34,828 nucleotides of DNA from Patescibacteria group bacterium. Lineage in GTDB: Bacteria > Patescibacteriota > JACPGU01. Shown in pieces: positions 7,301 to 14,480 of the stretch. Made by a program: the position numbers and the translations under genes. The notes beneath the pieces were generated by a model. It ran no database searches. It worked only from the letters and a program-made list of their open reading frames with translations, and was not told the DNA's origin. The stretch is from NCBI GenBank assembly GCA_028718745.1, contig JAQULF010000010.1:1-34828 (forward strand), given 5' to 3'. Numbering within the stretch: the first letter of the stretch is position 1; each line of letters begins with the position of its first letter.

Positions 7301-7989
7301 CTGGATTGGCTGAAGATGGTAAAGTTCAGCTTTACGATGGCAAGAGTGGAGAGCCATTCCAACAAAGAACTGTGGTTGGCTACAAATACTTTATGAAGCT
7401 GGAACATTTAGTCGATGATAAGATTCATGCCCGATCTATCGGACCCTACTCATTGGTTACCCAGCAGCCTCTGGGAGGAAGAGCTCAATTCGGCGGTCAG
7501 AGATTTGGAGAAATGGAAGTTTGGGCGCTTGAAGCTTATGGCGCGGCGCATACCTTGCAGGAAATGTTGACGATAAAATCCGATGATGTTTGGGGTAGAA
7601 GAAAGGCTTATGAATCCATTATCAAAAAGGAAGAAATCCGCAAACCGTCTATTCCGGAATCGTTTAATGTTTTAGTTAAAGAGTTGGAAGGTTTGGGATT
7701 AGCAATCGATTTAATCCGCAAAAATGAAACCGGAATGGAATTAATCGATGCTGAAAGAATAGTCGAGCTGGAAGAACAAAGACTTCAGGAGGAAAGTGGG
7801 GATTATACGGAAGAAGTGGCGGTTGAGTTGAAAGATATTGCCGGCGGAGATTTGCATGAAGAATTGCCAACAGAAGATGAAGCGGGCTTGAAAGATAACC
7901 AAGATGATGACCTGGAAGAAGATATTTTAACAGCGGAAGAGTTGAATTTGGATGAGGTAGATGAGGGAGATGTGCAGGAGGGAGAATAA
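4399..7989 (+). CDS. rpoB: DNA-directed RNA polymerase subunit beta
   Basis: 1196 residues, a complete beta subunit. Landmarks in order: an N-terminal lobe beginning [17 protein letters not shown]; the rifampicin-pocket region around 378-412 ([10 protein letters not shown], then [16 protein letters not shown]); [20 protein letters not shown]; and [15 protein letters not shown] near 882-897. The last 70 or so residues are a strongly acidic, probably disordered tail. In the rifampicin pocket, the positions of E. coli Thr525 and Leu533 read Glu and Thr, while the Asp516, His526 and Ser531 equivalents are kept. GAGGGGAT lies about 8 bases upstream of the ATG. First gene of an operon with rpoC and probably rpsL/rpsG. 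It forms the catalytic core of RNA polymerase with beta'. Confidence 0.98.
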   Translation: [1196 protein letters not shown]

Positions 7990-8030
7990 TTTTTAGAAGA
8001 AGATATTTTTAGGAAAGAATTAGTAAATAA

Positions 8031-8096
8031 TTAAAGGATTAAATGAATAAAGGACTTAAAATATTTTTATTCATTTAATCATTTAGTCCTTTAATC
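8031..8096. repeat. Word-repeat hairpin between rpoB and rpoC
   Basis: A 15-bp perfect stem, GATTAAATGAATAAA (8037-8051) with its complement at 8066-8080, is flanked by an outer partial pairing (TTAAAGG with CCTTTAA). The arms are made of repeated words such as AAAGGA, TTAAATG and AATAAA. No U-tract follows, so it should not stop transcription into rpoC. Its placement matches the GTAAG hairpins before rpsL and rpsG. Confidence 0.65.
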
Positions 8097-8134
8097 ATAA
8101 ACACAACATTTTAAATAAATAACAAACCCAAAAC

Positions 8135-11100
8135 ATGGTTAACGACAATCTTAATGAAAAAATAATCGACTTCGACGCTATTCGAATATCATTGGCGTCT
8201 CCGGAGCAAATTCTTTCCTGGTCTCATGGCGAGGTTACGAAGCCCGAGACGATTAATTATCGTACTCAAAAACCGGAAAAAGACGGTCTTTTTTGCGAAA
8301 GAATTTTTGGTCCGACCAAAGACTGGGAATGTTATTGCGGAAAATATAAGAAAATTCGCTACAAAGGAATTATCTGCGACAAGTGCGGGGTTCAAGTTAC
8401 TCGCTCCTTGGTTCGCCGAGAGAGAATGGGGCATATCAAGCTAGCCGCTCCGGTAGCGCATATTTGGTACCTTCGTTCCGTTCCATCCAGAATCGGACTT
8501 TACCTTGGTCTTTCCATTCGCGATTTGGAAAAAGTGGTTTATTTTGCCAGCTTTATCGTAATGAGTGTTGATGGCAAGGCTAAAGAGCGCATTTTAAAAG
8601 ACATGAAGGAAGAATATGAATCTTTTGTAGAGGAAATTGGTGGAGAATTGGAGAAAAGAAAGAAGGGATTAGAAAAAGAAATTGATCAGGAGATGAAAAA
8701 GAATCCCACTTCCGATAAAAAGGACATCACTAAGAAAGTTCAGGATTCGTTCAAGCAATGGCAGAAAGAAATGGAGGAAAAGAAAACGGAAATGCAGCAG
8801 GCTTACGAAGAAGCCAAAGCGGAAATTTCTTCCATTAATAAATACTCCATCCTTTCGGAAGGCAGATATTTTGATTTAAATAAGAAATATGGAACATTTT
8901 TCGAAGCCGGCATTGGAGCGGAAGCAATTTTAAATTTAATCAAAGAATTAGATGTCAAAAAATTAGCGGATGAACTAGCTGAAGAAAGAGAAAAAGCGAT
9001 AGGACAGAGAAGAAAGAAAATTACGAAAAGACTTCGCTTTATGAAGGGCTTTGTTAAAGCAGGACTGGATCCGGCTTGGATGGTTATGACTCATCTGGCG
9101 GTTATTCCTCCTGATATTCGTCCGATGGTGCAGCTCGATGGCGGCCGTTTCGCAACGAGCGACATGAACGATCTTTATCGAAGAGTTATTAATCGAAATA
9201 ATCGTCTTAAGAAACTACAAGAACTTAGAGCTCCGGAAGTAATTCAAAGAAATGAGAAAAGAATGTTGCAGGAAGCGGTGGATTCGTTAATCGGCAATGA
9301 CTCGCAGAGAGGCAAAAACATTATTGCCGTAGGCAAAAAGAAATTAAAATCTCTCTCCGAAGTATTAAAGGGAAAGCAGGGAAGATTCCGCCAAAATCTG
9401 CTTGGAAAACGAGTGGACTATTCCGGCCGTTCAGTTATTGTTGTGGGGCCGGATCTAAAACTAGATGAATGTGGCGTGCCAAAAACAATGGCTTTGGAAT
9501 TATTCAAACCTTTCATTATTTCGGAACTTATCAGCCGGGGCTTTACTCATAGCGCGAAAAACGCGGCTAAATCAATTGATACAGGCGCTGCTGAAGTTTG
9601 GGATATTTTGGAAGATGTTACCAAAAAATACTATGTGTTATTAAACCGCGCGCCAACTCTTCATCGTCTCGGAATTCAAGCTTTTAAGGTCATTTTGATT
9701 GAAGGCAAAGCGATTCGCATCCACCCATTAGTATGCGCGCCTTTTAATGCCGACTTTGATGGAGACCAGATGGCGATTCACTTGCCATTATCTACCCCGG
9801 CGCAAGAAGAAGCTAGAGAGATGATGGTTTCTTCAAAAAATCTTTTGAAGCCTTCGGATGGTTCGCCGGCTATAACGCCATCTCAAGATATTGTATTAGG
9901 CTGTTATTATATAACTACTTTTGAAAATGGCGCATTGGGCGATGGGAAGACTTTTCCAAATAAAGAAGAAGCTTTATTGGCTTATCAATCCGGTAAAGTG
10001 CATATTCGAGCGAAGATTAAGGTAAGACTAGAGAATTTAGATATTGTCGAAACTACTATTGGCCGGCTTATGTTTAATGAAAAAATGCCGGCGGGCATTG
10101 GTTTTATTAATGAATCGATGGACAAAAAAGCGCTGGAAAGGGTGGTTGCCAAATCTTTTAAAGAATTGGGAATTGAAACCACGGCGCAGTTTGTAGATGA
10201 TATTAAAAACATTGGTATGTCGGCGGCTACGCTTTCGGGTATTACTCTTTCTATTTCCGATCTGGTTATTCCTGAAAGCAAGAAGGGCTATATAATGGAT
10301 GCCGACAAAAAAACCGACGAGCTGGATCAGCAATACAAAGGGGGATTAATCACGGCTAATGAAAAATATCTGAAAAATATCGAGCTTTGGACGCAAACCA
10401 AAGAAAATATTGAAAAAGATTTAATGACGGGACTAGATGAAAAAAATCCTTTGCGATTGATGTCTTCATCCAAAGCCCGAGGCAGCAAGGATCAAATTTC
10501 GCAACTTGTTGCTATCCGCGGACTTTTGATGGGACCATCCGGAAATATCATTGAATTGCCCGTAAAATCCAATTTTAAAGAAGGCCTAACCGTGCTTGAA
10601 TACTTTATTTCATCTCACTCTGCTCGCAAAGGTTTGACTGATACGGCGCTTCGTACTTCCGATTCAGGTTATCTAACTCGCAGAATGGTGGATGTAGCTC
10701 AAGACATTATCGTCAGTGAAGCTGATTGTGGGGCTCACGAGGGAATAGAATTTTTCAAAGATGAGAGTAATGATGATATCCGCAATGTTTTAATCAGAAA
10801 ATTAGACGGCCGAACATTAGTAGTAGATATAGTGGATAAGAAAGGCCAGGTTCTGTTTAAGACAGGCGAAGAGTTAAACATTGATAAAGTAGATGAGATT
10901 ATCAAACATGAAGATGTCAGAAGCGTTAAAGTAAGATCGGTTCTAAATTGTAAATCCAAATGGGGAATTTGCCAAATCTGTTACGGCAAAGACTTGGCGC
11001 GCGGTAGATTGGTAAAACTGGGTGAGGCGGTGGGTATTGTTGCGGCGCAGTCAATTGGTGAACCGGGAACACAGCTAACTATGAGAACCTTTCACTCCGG

Positions 11101-12004
11101 CGGTATTGCTAAAAGAGATATCACTCAAGGTTTGCCGAGAGTCGAAGAGCTTTTTGAGGCTAGAACTCCAAAGGGCAAGGCTTTGATCGCGGAGCTAGCC
11201 GGTACGGTGGAGCTATTGGAAGATAAAGCAGAGAGGTTGAGCATCCGAATTATATCTGATGAACCCAAGAAGGATATTATCAAGATGAAAGCCGGTTTCA
11301 AGGTATTGGTAAAAGAAGGCGAAAAAGTAGAAGAAGGCCAGGCTTTAATTGAAGTTTCCAAGAATAAACAGTTGAAATCTCACGGAAAAGGCACAATTAA
11401 GCTAGATAAACAAAACGACAGCTTAATCGTTATCTATAATAAGAAAGAAGAGAGAATCTATCCGGTGGAGCCGGATGCGGAGATCATGGTTGAAGACGGC
11501 GACAAGGTTGGCTTGGGCGATCAGTTGACTGAAGGTCATATTGATCTTCACCAGCTCTTGAGCATTAAAGGATCTTTGGCGGTAAAGCAATATGTTGTTA
11601 GAGAAATCCAAGACATTTATGATTCCCAAGGCCAATCGATTAATGATAAGCATATCGAAGTTATTATCCGTCAGATGTTTTCAAAGATCAGGATAATTGA
11701 TCCGGCCGAAAGCGAATTTGTCGAAGGAGAGACAGTTTCCAAGCTTATGGTTGATGAATATAATGAAGTAGCTAAAAAAGATAAAAAGAAAGAAATTATT
11801 TTTGAAGAATTGCTTTTAGGAATAACTAAAGCATCACTTTCCACTGATTCTTTCTTGTCCGCCGCTTCCTTCCAGGAAACCACTTCCGTTTTAATAGATG
11901 CGGCTACTACCGGTAAAATCGATTATCTGCGGGGCTTAAAAGAAAACACCATTCTTGGTAAATTAATTCCGGCTGGGACGGGGTTTAGGATAATACAGAA
12001 GTAG
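8135..12004 (+). CDS. rpoC: DNA-directed RNA polymerase subunit beta'
   Basis: 1289 residues, complete. The N-terminal zinc ribbon is CYCG...CDKCG near residues 66-85. A charged coiled-coil insertion of about 75 residues lies around 155-235 (ELEKRKKGLEKEIDQEMKK). The active-site motif NADFDGDQMA (about 538-547) supplies Asp540, Asp542 and Asp544 for the two Mg ions. A second zinc site (CKSKWGICQIC) is near 938-950, followed by the conserved GEAVGIVAAQSIGEPGTQLT trigger-loop region. Translation apparently starts without a Shine-Dalgarno. It lies 145 bases after rpoB, across a hairpin repeat, and is co-transcribed with it. Confidence 0.98.
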   Translation: MVNDNLNEKIIDFDAIRISLASPEQILSWSHGEVTKPETINYRTQKPEKDGLFCERIFGPTKDWECYCGKYKKIRYKGIICDKCGVQVTRSLVRRERMGHIKLAAPVAHIWYLRSVPSRIGLYLGLSIRDLEKVVYFASFIVMSVDGKAKERILKDMKEEYESFVEEIGGELEKRKKGLEKEIDQEMKKNPTSDKKDITKKVQDSFKQWQKEMEEKKTEMQQAYEEAKAEISSINKYSILSEGRYFDLNKKYGTFFEAGIGAEAILNLIKELDVKKLADELAEEREKAIGQRRKKITKRLRFMKGFVKAGLDPAWMVMTHLAVIPPDIRPMVQLDGGRFATSDMNDLYRRVINRNNRLKKLQELRAPEVIQRNEKRMLQEAVDSLIGNDSQRGKNIIAVGKKKLKSLSEVLKGKQGRFRQNLLGKRVDYSGRSVIVVGPDLKLDECGVPKTMALELFKPFIISELISRGFTHSAKNAAKSIDTGAAEVWDILEDVTKKYYVLLNRAPTLHRLGIQAFKVILIEGKAIRIHPLVCAPFNADFDGDQMAIHLPLSTPAQEEAREMMVSSKNLLKPSDGSPAITPSQDIVLGCYYITTFENGALGDGKTFPNKEEALLAYQSGKVHIRAKIKVRLENLDIVETTIGRLMFNEKMPAGIGFINESMDKKALERVVAKSFKELGIETTAQFVDDIKNIGMSAATLSGITLSISDLVIPESKKGYIMDADKKTDELDQQYKGGLITANEKYLKNIELWTQTKENIEKDLMTGLDEKNPLRLMSSSKARGSKDQISQLVAIRGLLMGPSGNIIELPVKSNFKEGLTVLEYFISSHSARKGLTDTALRTSDSGYLTRRMVDVAQDIIVSEADCGAHEGIEFFKDESNDDIRNVLIRKLDGRTLVVDIVDKKGQVLFKTGEELNIDKVDEIIKHEDVRSVKVRSVLNCKSKWGICQICYGKDLARGRLVKLGEAVGIVAAQSIGEPGTQLTMRTFHSGGIAKRDITQGLPRVEELFEARTPKGKALIAELAGTVELLEDKAERLSIRIISDEPKKDIIKMKAGFKVLVKEGEKVEEGQALIEVSKNKQLKSHGKGTIKLDKQNDSLIVIYNKKEERIYPVEPDAEIMVEDGDKVGLGDQLTEGHIDLHQLLSIKGSLAVKQYVVREIQDIYDSQGQSINDKHIEVIIRQMFSKIRIIDPAESEFVEGETVSKLMVDEYNEVAKKDKKKEIIFEELLLGITKASLSTDSFLSAASFQETTSVLIDAATTGKIDYLRGLKENTILGKLIPAGTGFRIIQK

Positions 12005-12029
12005 TTTTTACCAACCACGAATTTTAAGG

Positions 12030-12058
12030 TTGCGAACAGAGTTTTATTGTGTTAAAAT
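12030..12058 (+). promoter_or_regulatory. Candidate promoter before rpsL
   Basis: TTGCGA (12030-12035), 17 bases, TAAAAT (12053-12058). Transcription would start near 12065, just before the GTAAG-rich leader repeat. It would give rpsL-rpsG a source of transcripts independent of rpoBC. No terminator is visible after rpoC, so read-through is also likely. Confidence 0.55.
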
Positions 12059-12070
12059 AGAACAACATTA

Positions 12071-12150
12071 GCATGTAAGTAGTAAGCATGTAAGCAGGTA
12101 AGTTTTTTGACCTACTTACAACTTACTCACTTACAACTTAATCCTTATTT
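12071..12150. repeat. GTAAG-word leader repeat, copy 1 (before rpsL)
   Basis: An 80-base unit made of GTAAG words every 7-8 bases on the left arm (GTAAGTAGTAAGCATGTAAG) and the complementary CTTAC words on the right arm, around a T6 loop. The innermost pairing is GTAAGCAGGT with ACCTACTTAC, one mismatch. It ends directly at the rpsL ATG and is nearly identical to the unit before rpsG at 12570-12650. Confidence 0.85.
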
Positions 12151-12564
12151 ATGCCAACTATCAATCAACTAGTCAGACGAGGGAGAAAAAACCCAATTAA
12201 GAAAAGCAAGGCGCCTGCATTGCTGAAGAATTTTAATTCCATAAAAAACAAGACGCTTTCTCTGAAAAAAGGTTCGCCTTTCAAAAGAGACGTTTGTACC
12301 AAGGTTACCACAACTACACCAAAGAAGCCGAATTCAGCTTTGCGAAAAATTGCCAGAGTTCGTTTGACGAATGGTATGGAAGTTACGGCTTATATTCCCG
12401 GAATCGGACACAACCTTCAAGAACACTCCGTGGTAGTTATCCGCGGCGGTAGAGTAAAAGATCTTCCGGGTTGCCGATACCATATTGTTCGCGGAGTATT
12501 GGACGCTACCGGAGTTGCCAATAGGAAACAAGGAAGAAGTAGATACGGAGCGAAGAAGAGTTAA
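12151..12564 (+). CDS. rpsL: 30S ribosomal protein S12
   Basis: 137 residues with the S12 signature: [13 protein letters not shown] at the start, [17 protein letters not shown] and the loop [25 protein letters not shown] containing the conserved decoding-centre residues. Lys in TPKKPNSA, a streptomycin-resistance position in other bacteria, is present. S12 monitors codon-anticodon pairing at the A site. No Shine-Dalgarno is seen; a hairpin repeat runs right up to the start codon. It is followed by rpsG in the usual str-operon order. Confidence 0.98.
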   Translation: MPTINQLVRRGRKNPIKKSKAPALLKNFNSIKNKTLSLKKGSPFKRDVCTKVTTTTPKKPNSALRKIARVRLTNGMEVTAYIPGIGHNLQEHSVVVIRGGRVKDLPGCRYHIVRGVLDATGVANRKQGRSRYGAKKS

Positions 12565-12569
12565 TATCA

Positions 12570-12650
12570 GCATGTAAGTAGTAAGCATGTAAGCAGGTAA
12601 GTTTTTTGGCCTACTTACAACTTACAAACTTACAACTTAATTCTTATACT
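12570..12650. repeat. GTAAG-word leader repeat, copy 2 (before rpsG)
   Basis: An 81-base unit that matches the copy before rpsL at all but a handful of positions, with the same left-arm GTAAG words, T6 loop and CTTAC right arm. It also ends directly at the following start codon. Near identity implies recent duplication or gene conversion, or selection for a shared leader structure. Confidence 0.85.
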
Positions 12651-13127
12651 ATGCCACGAGGTAGCAATAAAAACTTTCAAAGAGAATTAAAGGCCGATGC
12701 TAAATACGGCTCTATTGTGGTTTCAAAGTTTGTCAATAATCTAATGTGGGGCGGGAAGAAATCTTTAGCGCAACATCTTCTTTATAAATCATTTGATATT
12801 ATCGAAAAGAAAACCGGCAAGAAAGCGATCGATGTTTTTAATAATGCGATCAAAAATGTTTCACCTACTTTAAAGGTTAGATCCCGCCGAATCGGAGGCG
12901 CAAACTATCAAATACCGATGGAAGTCAAAAAAGATCAAAAAATAATGTATGCGATCAAATGGATAATTACAGCTGTCCGCGCTAAGAAAGGCCGATCCAC
13001 CCCGGAAGAATTAGCTGAAGAATTGATGTTGGCAGCCGAGAGCCAAGGTGCCGCAATGAAGAAAAAAGAAGATACTCATAGAATGGCTGAAGCGAATAGG
13101 GCGTACGCGCATTACGCGAGATTTTAG
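12651..13127 (+). CDS. rpsG: 30S ribosomal protein S7
   Basis: 158 residues from MPRGSNKNFQREL. An in-frame ATG at 12606 would add 15 residues translated from the leader repeat, so it is rejected. S7 hallmarks: KFVNNLMWGGKKSLAQHLLY, the RSRRIGGANYQIPMEV beta-hairpin that touches the E-site tRNA, and the C-terminal KKKEDTHRMAEANRAYAHYA helix. It initiates assembly of the 30S head. It follows rpsL and ends before a hairpin and U-tract terminator, so fusA is separated from it here. Confidence 0.98.
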   Translation: MPRGSNKNFQRELKADAKYGSIVVSKFVNNLMWGGKKSLAQHLLYKSFDIIEKKTGKKAIDVFNNAIKNVSPTLKVRSRRIGGANYQIPMEVKKDQKIMYAIKWIITAVRAKKGRSTPEELAEELMLAAESQGAAMKKKEDTHRMAEANRAYAHYARF

Positions 13128-13132
13128 GAATT

Positions 13133-13186
13133 GTCATCCTCGAGCACTGATGCCCTCCGAATCGGAGGGTCAGTAAATCAAGGATC
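13133..13186. repeat. GTCATCC/AAGGATC element, copy A
   Basis: Outer arms GTCATCCTCGA (13133-13143) and TCAAGGATC (13178-13186) enclose an internal hairpin, ACTGA-tg-CCCTCC / GGAGGG-TCAGT. The same outer arms with different internal palindromes recur at 14240-14283 and, inverted, at 14335-14404. Confidence 0.6.
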
Positions 13187-13217
13187 CAATTCATCAAGAA
13201 TATATATTGAGCGAAAG

Positions 13218-13241
13218 AACTGCCGCAAGGTGGTTTTTTTT
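13218..13241 (+). terminator. Rho-independent terminator after rpsG
   Basis: AACTGCC-GCAA-GGTGGTT (two G-T pairs) is followed by a run of eight or more T. It ends the rpoB...rpsG transcript before the inserted gene at 13340. Confidence 0.75.
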
Positions 13242-13258
13242 GAATATCCAGCATTATA

Positions 13259-13287
13259 TTGACTTAAATTACCAATTATAGTATAAT
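13259..13287 (+). promoter_or_regulatory. Strong promoter of the unrecognised gene at 13340
   Basis: TTGACT (13259-13264), exactly 17 bases, TATAAT (13282-13287): close to consensus. Transcription should begin near 13294. A GGGG-TCCG-CCCC hairpin follows in the leader. Confidence 0.75.
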
Positions 13288-13339
13288 TAGGGCATCCAAG
13301 GGGTCCGCCCCGCGGAAATACATGAAGGAGGTGAATGTT

Positions 13340-14098
13340 ATGGAGGGTACGCCCAACAACGACATTCGCTTTGATCTAGAAGCGCCGATTTCAGATGAAA
13401 TGCTCGAAATGCTTCTGAAGATTGGTGGTGATGGTCCGACGACAAAGCAGTGGTCGCAGATCTTTGCTCTGTTGTCACAAAGAATCAGACCGCTCTTTGA
13501 CAAATTTACGGCTCCAAGGCTGAAGAGTCTCAAATGCCTTCAGTCAAAGAGAAGGGGCGATGACCGGAGTGAAATCCCAAGGGCTGAGTTGCTTTCCTTG
13601 GATCAAACGGGATTTGACTGTGATCCGCAGTGTGTGGTAATTTCCGAAGATTTAAACTCGGCGAAAGCTGACGGGCTGAACACACAAGGGCTTTTTGCTC
13701 TTGTCGACGGTTTTCGAAGAGTACCTGGTGGGGGCTGTCTCAGTCAAAGAGGCTATTTTGGTATAATGCCAGATGGTCTCTGGATCATGGGCATAGTCCA
13801 GATGCAGACGACGCTCGAAGGAAAACAAAGGGCAACTGCATTTGAAATCAGTATTACCAACGACATCCATGATATATTTCTGTTTTTCGAAGAAGTGTAC
13901 GAGAAGGATCCGCTACATCTCTACGGATGCATTTCCGAAGCCATGGTGGAATGGTATAGCTCCATGGTAGATTTTGCGGTCGCTAGATTGAAGCGGCCAA
14001 AAGAAGTTGCATCGGCTCTTCGAGGGGACTTCGCTGTGCTTAACAAGCTTTGCAAGAATCCCCCTCCTCAAGATGGCGCTGTCGTAAAAGTCATCTGA
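13340..14098 (+). CDS. Unrecognised protein inserted between rpsG and fusA
   Basis: 252 residues from MEGTPNNDIRFDLEAP; the ATG at 13340 is chosen because AAGGAGGTGA ends about 6 bases before it, while the ATG at 13322 lies upstream of that site. I recognise no domain. The N-terminal half is acidic then basic, with a Cys pair in FDCDPQCVVISEDL; a Gly-rich strand region (FRRVPGGGCLSQRGYFGI, GLWIMGIVQMQ) and a helical C-terminus follow. No signal peptide or membrane segment. Base composition looks more GC-rich than the flanking ribosomal genes. It has its own promoter and terminator, so it is an independent unit and possibly acquired. It interrupts an operon order that is usually contiguous. 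Confidence 0.8.
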   Translation: MEGTPNNDIRFDLEAPISDEMLEMLLKIGGDGPTTKQWSQIFALLSQRIRPLFDKFTAPRLKSLKCLQSKRRGDDRSEIPRAELLSLDQTGFDCDPQCVVISEDLNSAKADGLNTQGLFALVDGFRRVPGGGCLSQRGYFGIMPDGLWIMGIVQMQTTLEGKQRATAFEISITNDIHDIFLFFEEVYEKDPLHLYGCISEAMVEWYSSMVDFAVARLKRPKEVASALRGDFAVLNKLCKNPPPQDGAVVKVI

Positions 14099-14114
14099 AG
14101 TATGTTTTTTCATC

Positions 14115-14152
14115 ACGCCCACCGGCAAGTTGTCCGGCGGGCGTTTCATTTC
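14115..14152 (+). terminator. Terminator after the 13340 gene
   Basis: ACGCCC-A-CCGG pairs with CCGG-C-GGGCGT around an 8-base loop, with one mismatch, then TTTCATTT. It lies 17 bases after the stop codon. Confidence 0.75.
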
Positions 14153-14239
14153 CAAAAAGTCATTGAGATTTTTTAGAAGACAGTATATAATCATAAAGCA
14201 ACACGAGATAGTGTTTGTATTTTTTGTTATGTTTAAGCT

Positions 14240-14283
14240 GTCATCCTTGAGCTCCTGTTGTACTCAACAGGAAATCAAGGATC
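14240..14283. repeat. GTCATCC/AAGGATC element, copy B
   Basis: Outer arms GTCATCCTTGA and TCAAGGATC; ATCCTTGA and TCAAGGAT are perfectly complementary. The internal hairpin is TCCTGTTG-TACT-CAACAGGA, unrelated in sequence to that of copy A. Confidence 0.6.
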
Positions 14284-14334
14284 TTTGGCAGGACACGAAA
14301 AGGTTTCAAAATAACTTATAGCAAACTAATAATA

Positions 14335-14404
14335 GATCCTTGATATTCTCTTCGTCTTTTTTATATATAATTTTGGTTAAGACGAATTAGAGTTCTGGGA
14401 TGAC
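14335..14404. repeat. GTCATCC/AAGGATC element, copy C (inverted)
   Basis: GATCCTTGA (14335-14343) and GGATGAC (14398-14404) are the inverted outer arms. Inside, TTCGTCTT (14351-14358) pairs perfectly with AAGACGAA (14379-14386) around an AT-rich loop that contains a candidate -10 box. Copies B and C together form a larger inverted repeat. Confidence 0.5.
14340..14367 (+). promoter_or_regulatory. Candidate fusA promoter inside repeat copy C
   Basis: TTGATA (14340-14345), 16 bases, TATATA (14362-14367), with TATAAT overlapping at 14366-14371 at a longer spacing. fusA needs its own promoter because a terminator ends the preceding gene. Other AT-rich -10-like sites exist closer to fusA. Confidence 0.4.
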
Positions 14405-14480
14405 AACCAAGATGGGATTACAAACCGAAATGTTTTATTTATAAAAATCAAAATTATTAAATTTTTAGAAAGAAAAATTT

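Larger units (their letters stand above)
14153..14480. other. Non-coding stretch before fusA holding two repeat elements and a promoter
   Basis: No convincing gene is present. The stretch carries GTCATCC element copy B (14240-14283), its inverted copy C (14335-14404), a candidate fusA promoter inside copy C, and an AT-rich leader of about 75 bases up to the fusA start. Confidence 0.6.

Noticed and set aside
12606-12650. 15-residue N-terminal extension of S7
   Set aside because: It is translated from the GTAAG repeat and S7 proteins start at MPRG or similar.
12071-12650. GTAAG repeats as a CRISPR array
   Set aside because: Words are 5-8 bases and self-complementary, there are no unique spacers of constant length, and the units flank ribosomal genes.
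14130-14321. 63-residue plus-strand ORF
   Set aside because: It starts inside a terminator stem and runs through repeat copy B, with no ribosome binding site or protein-like composition.
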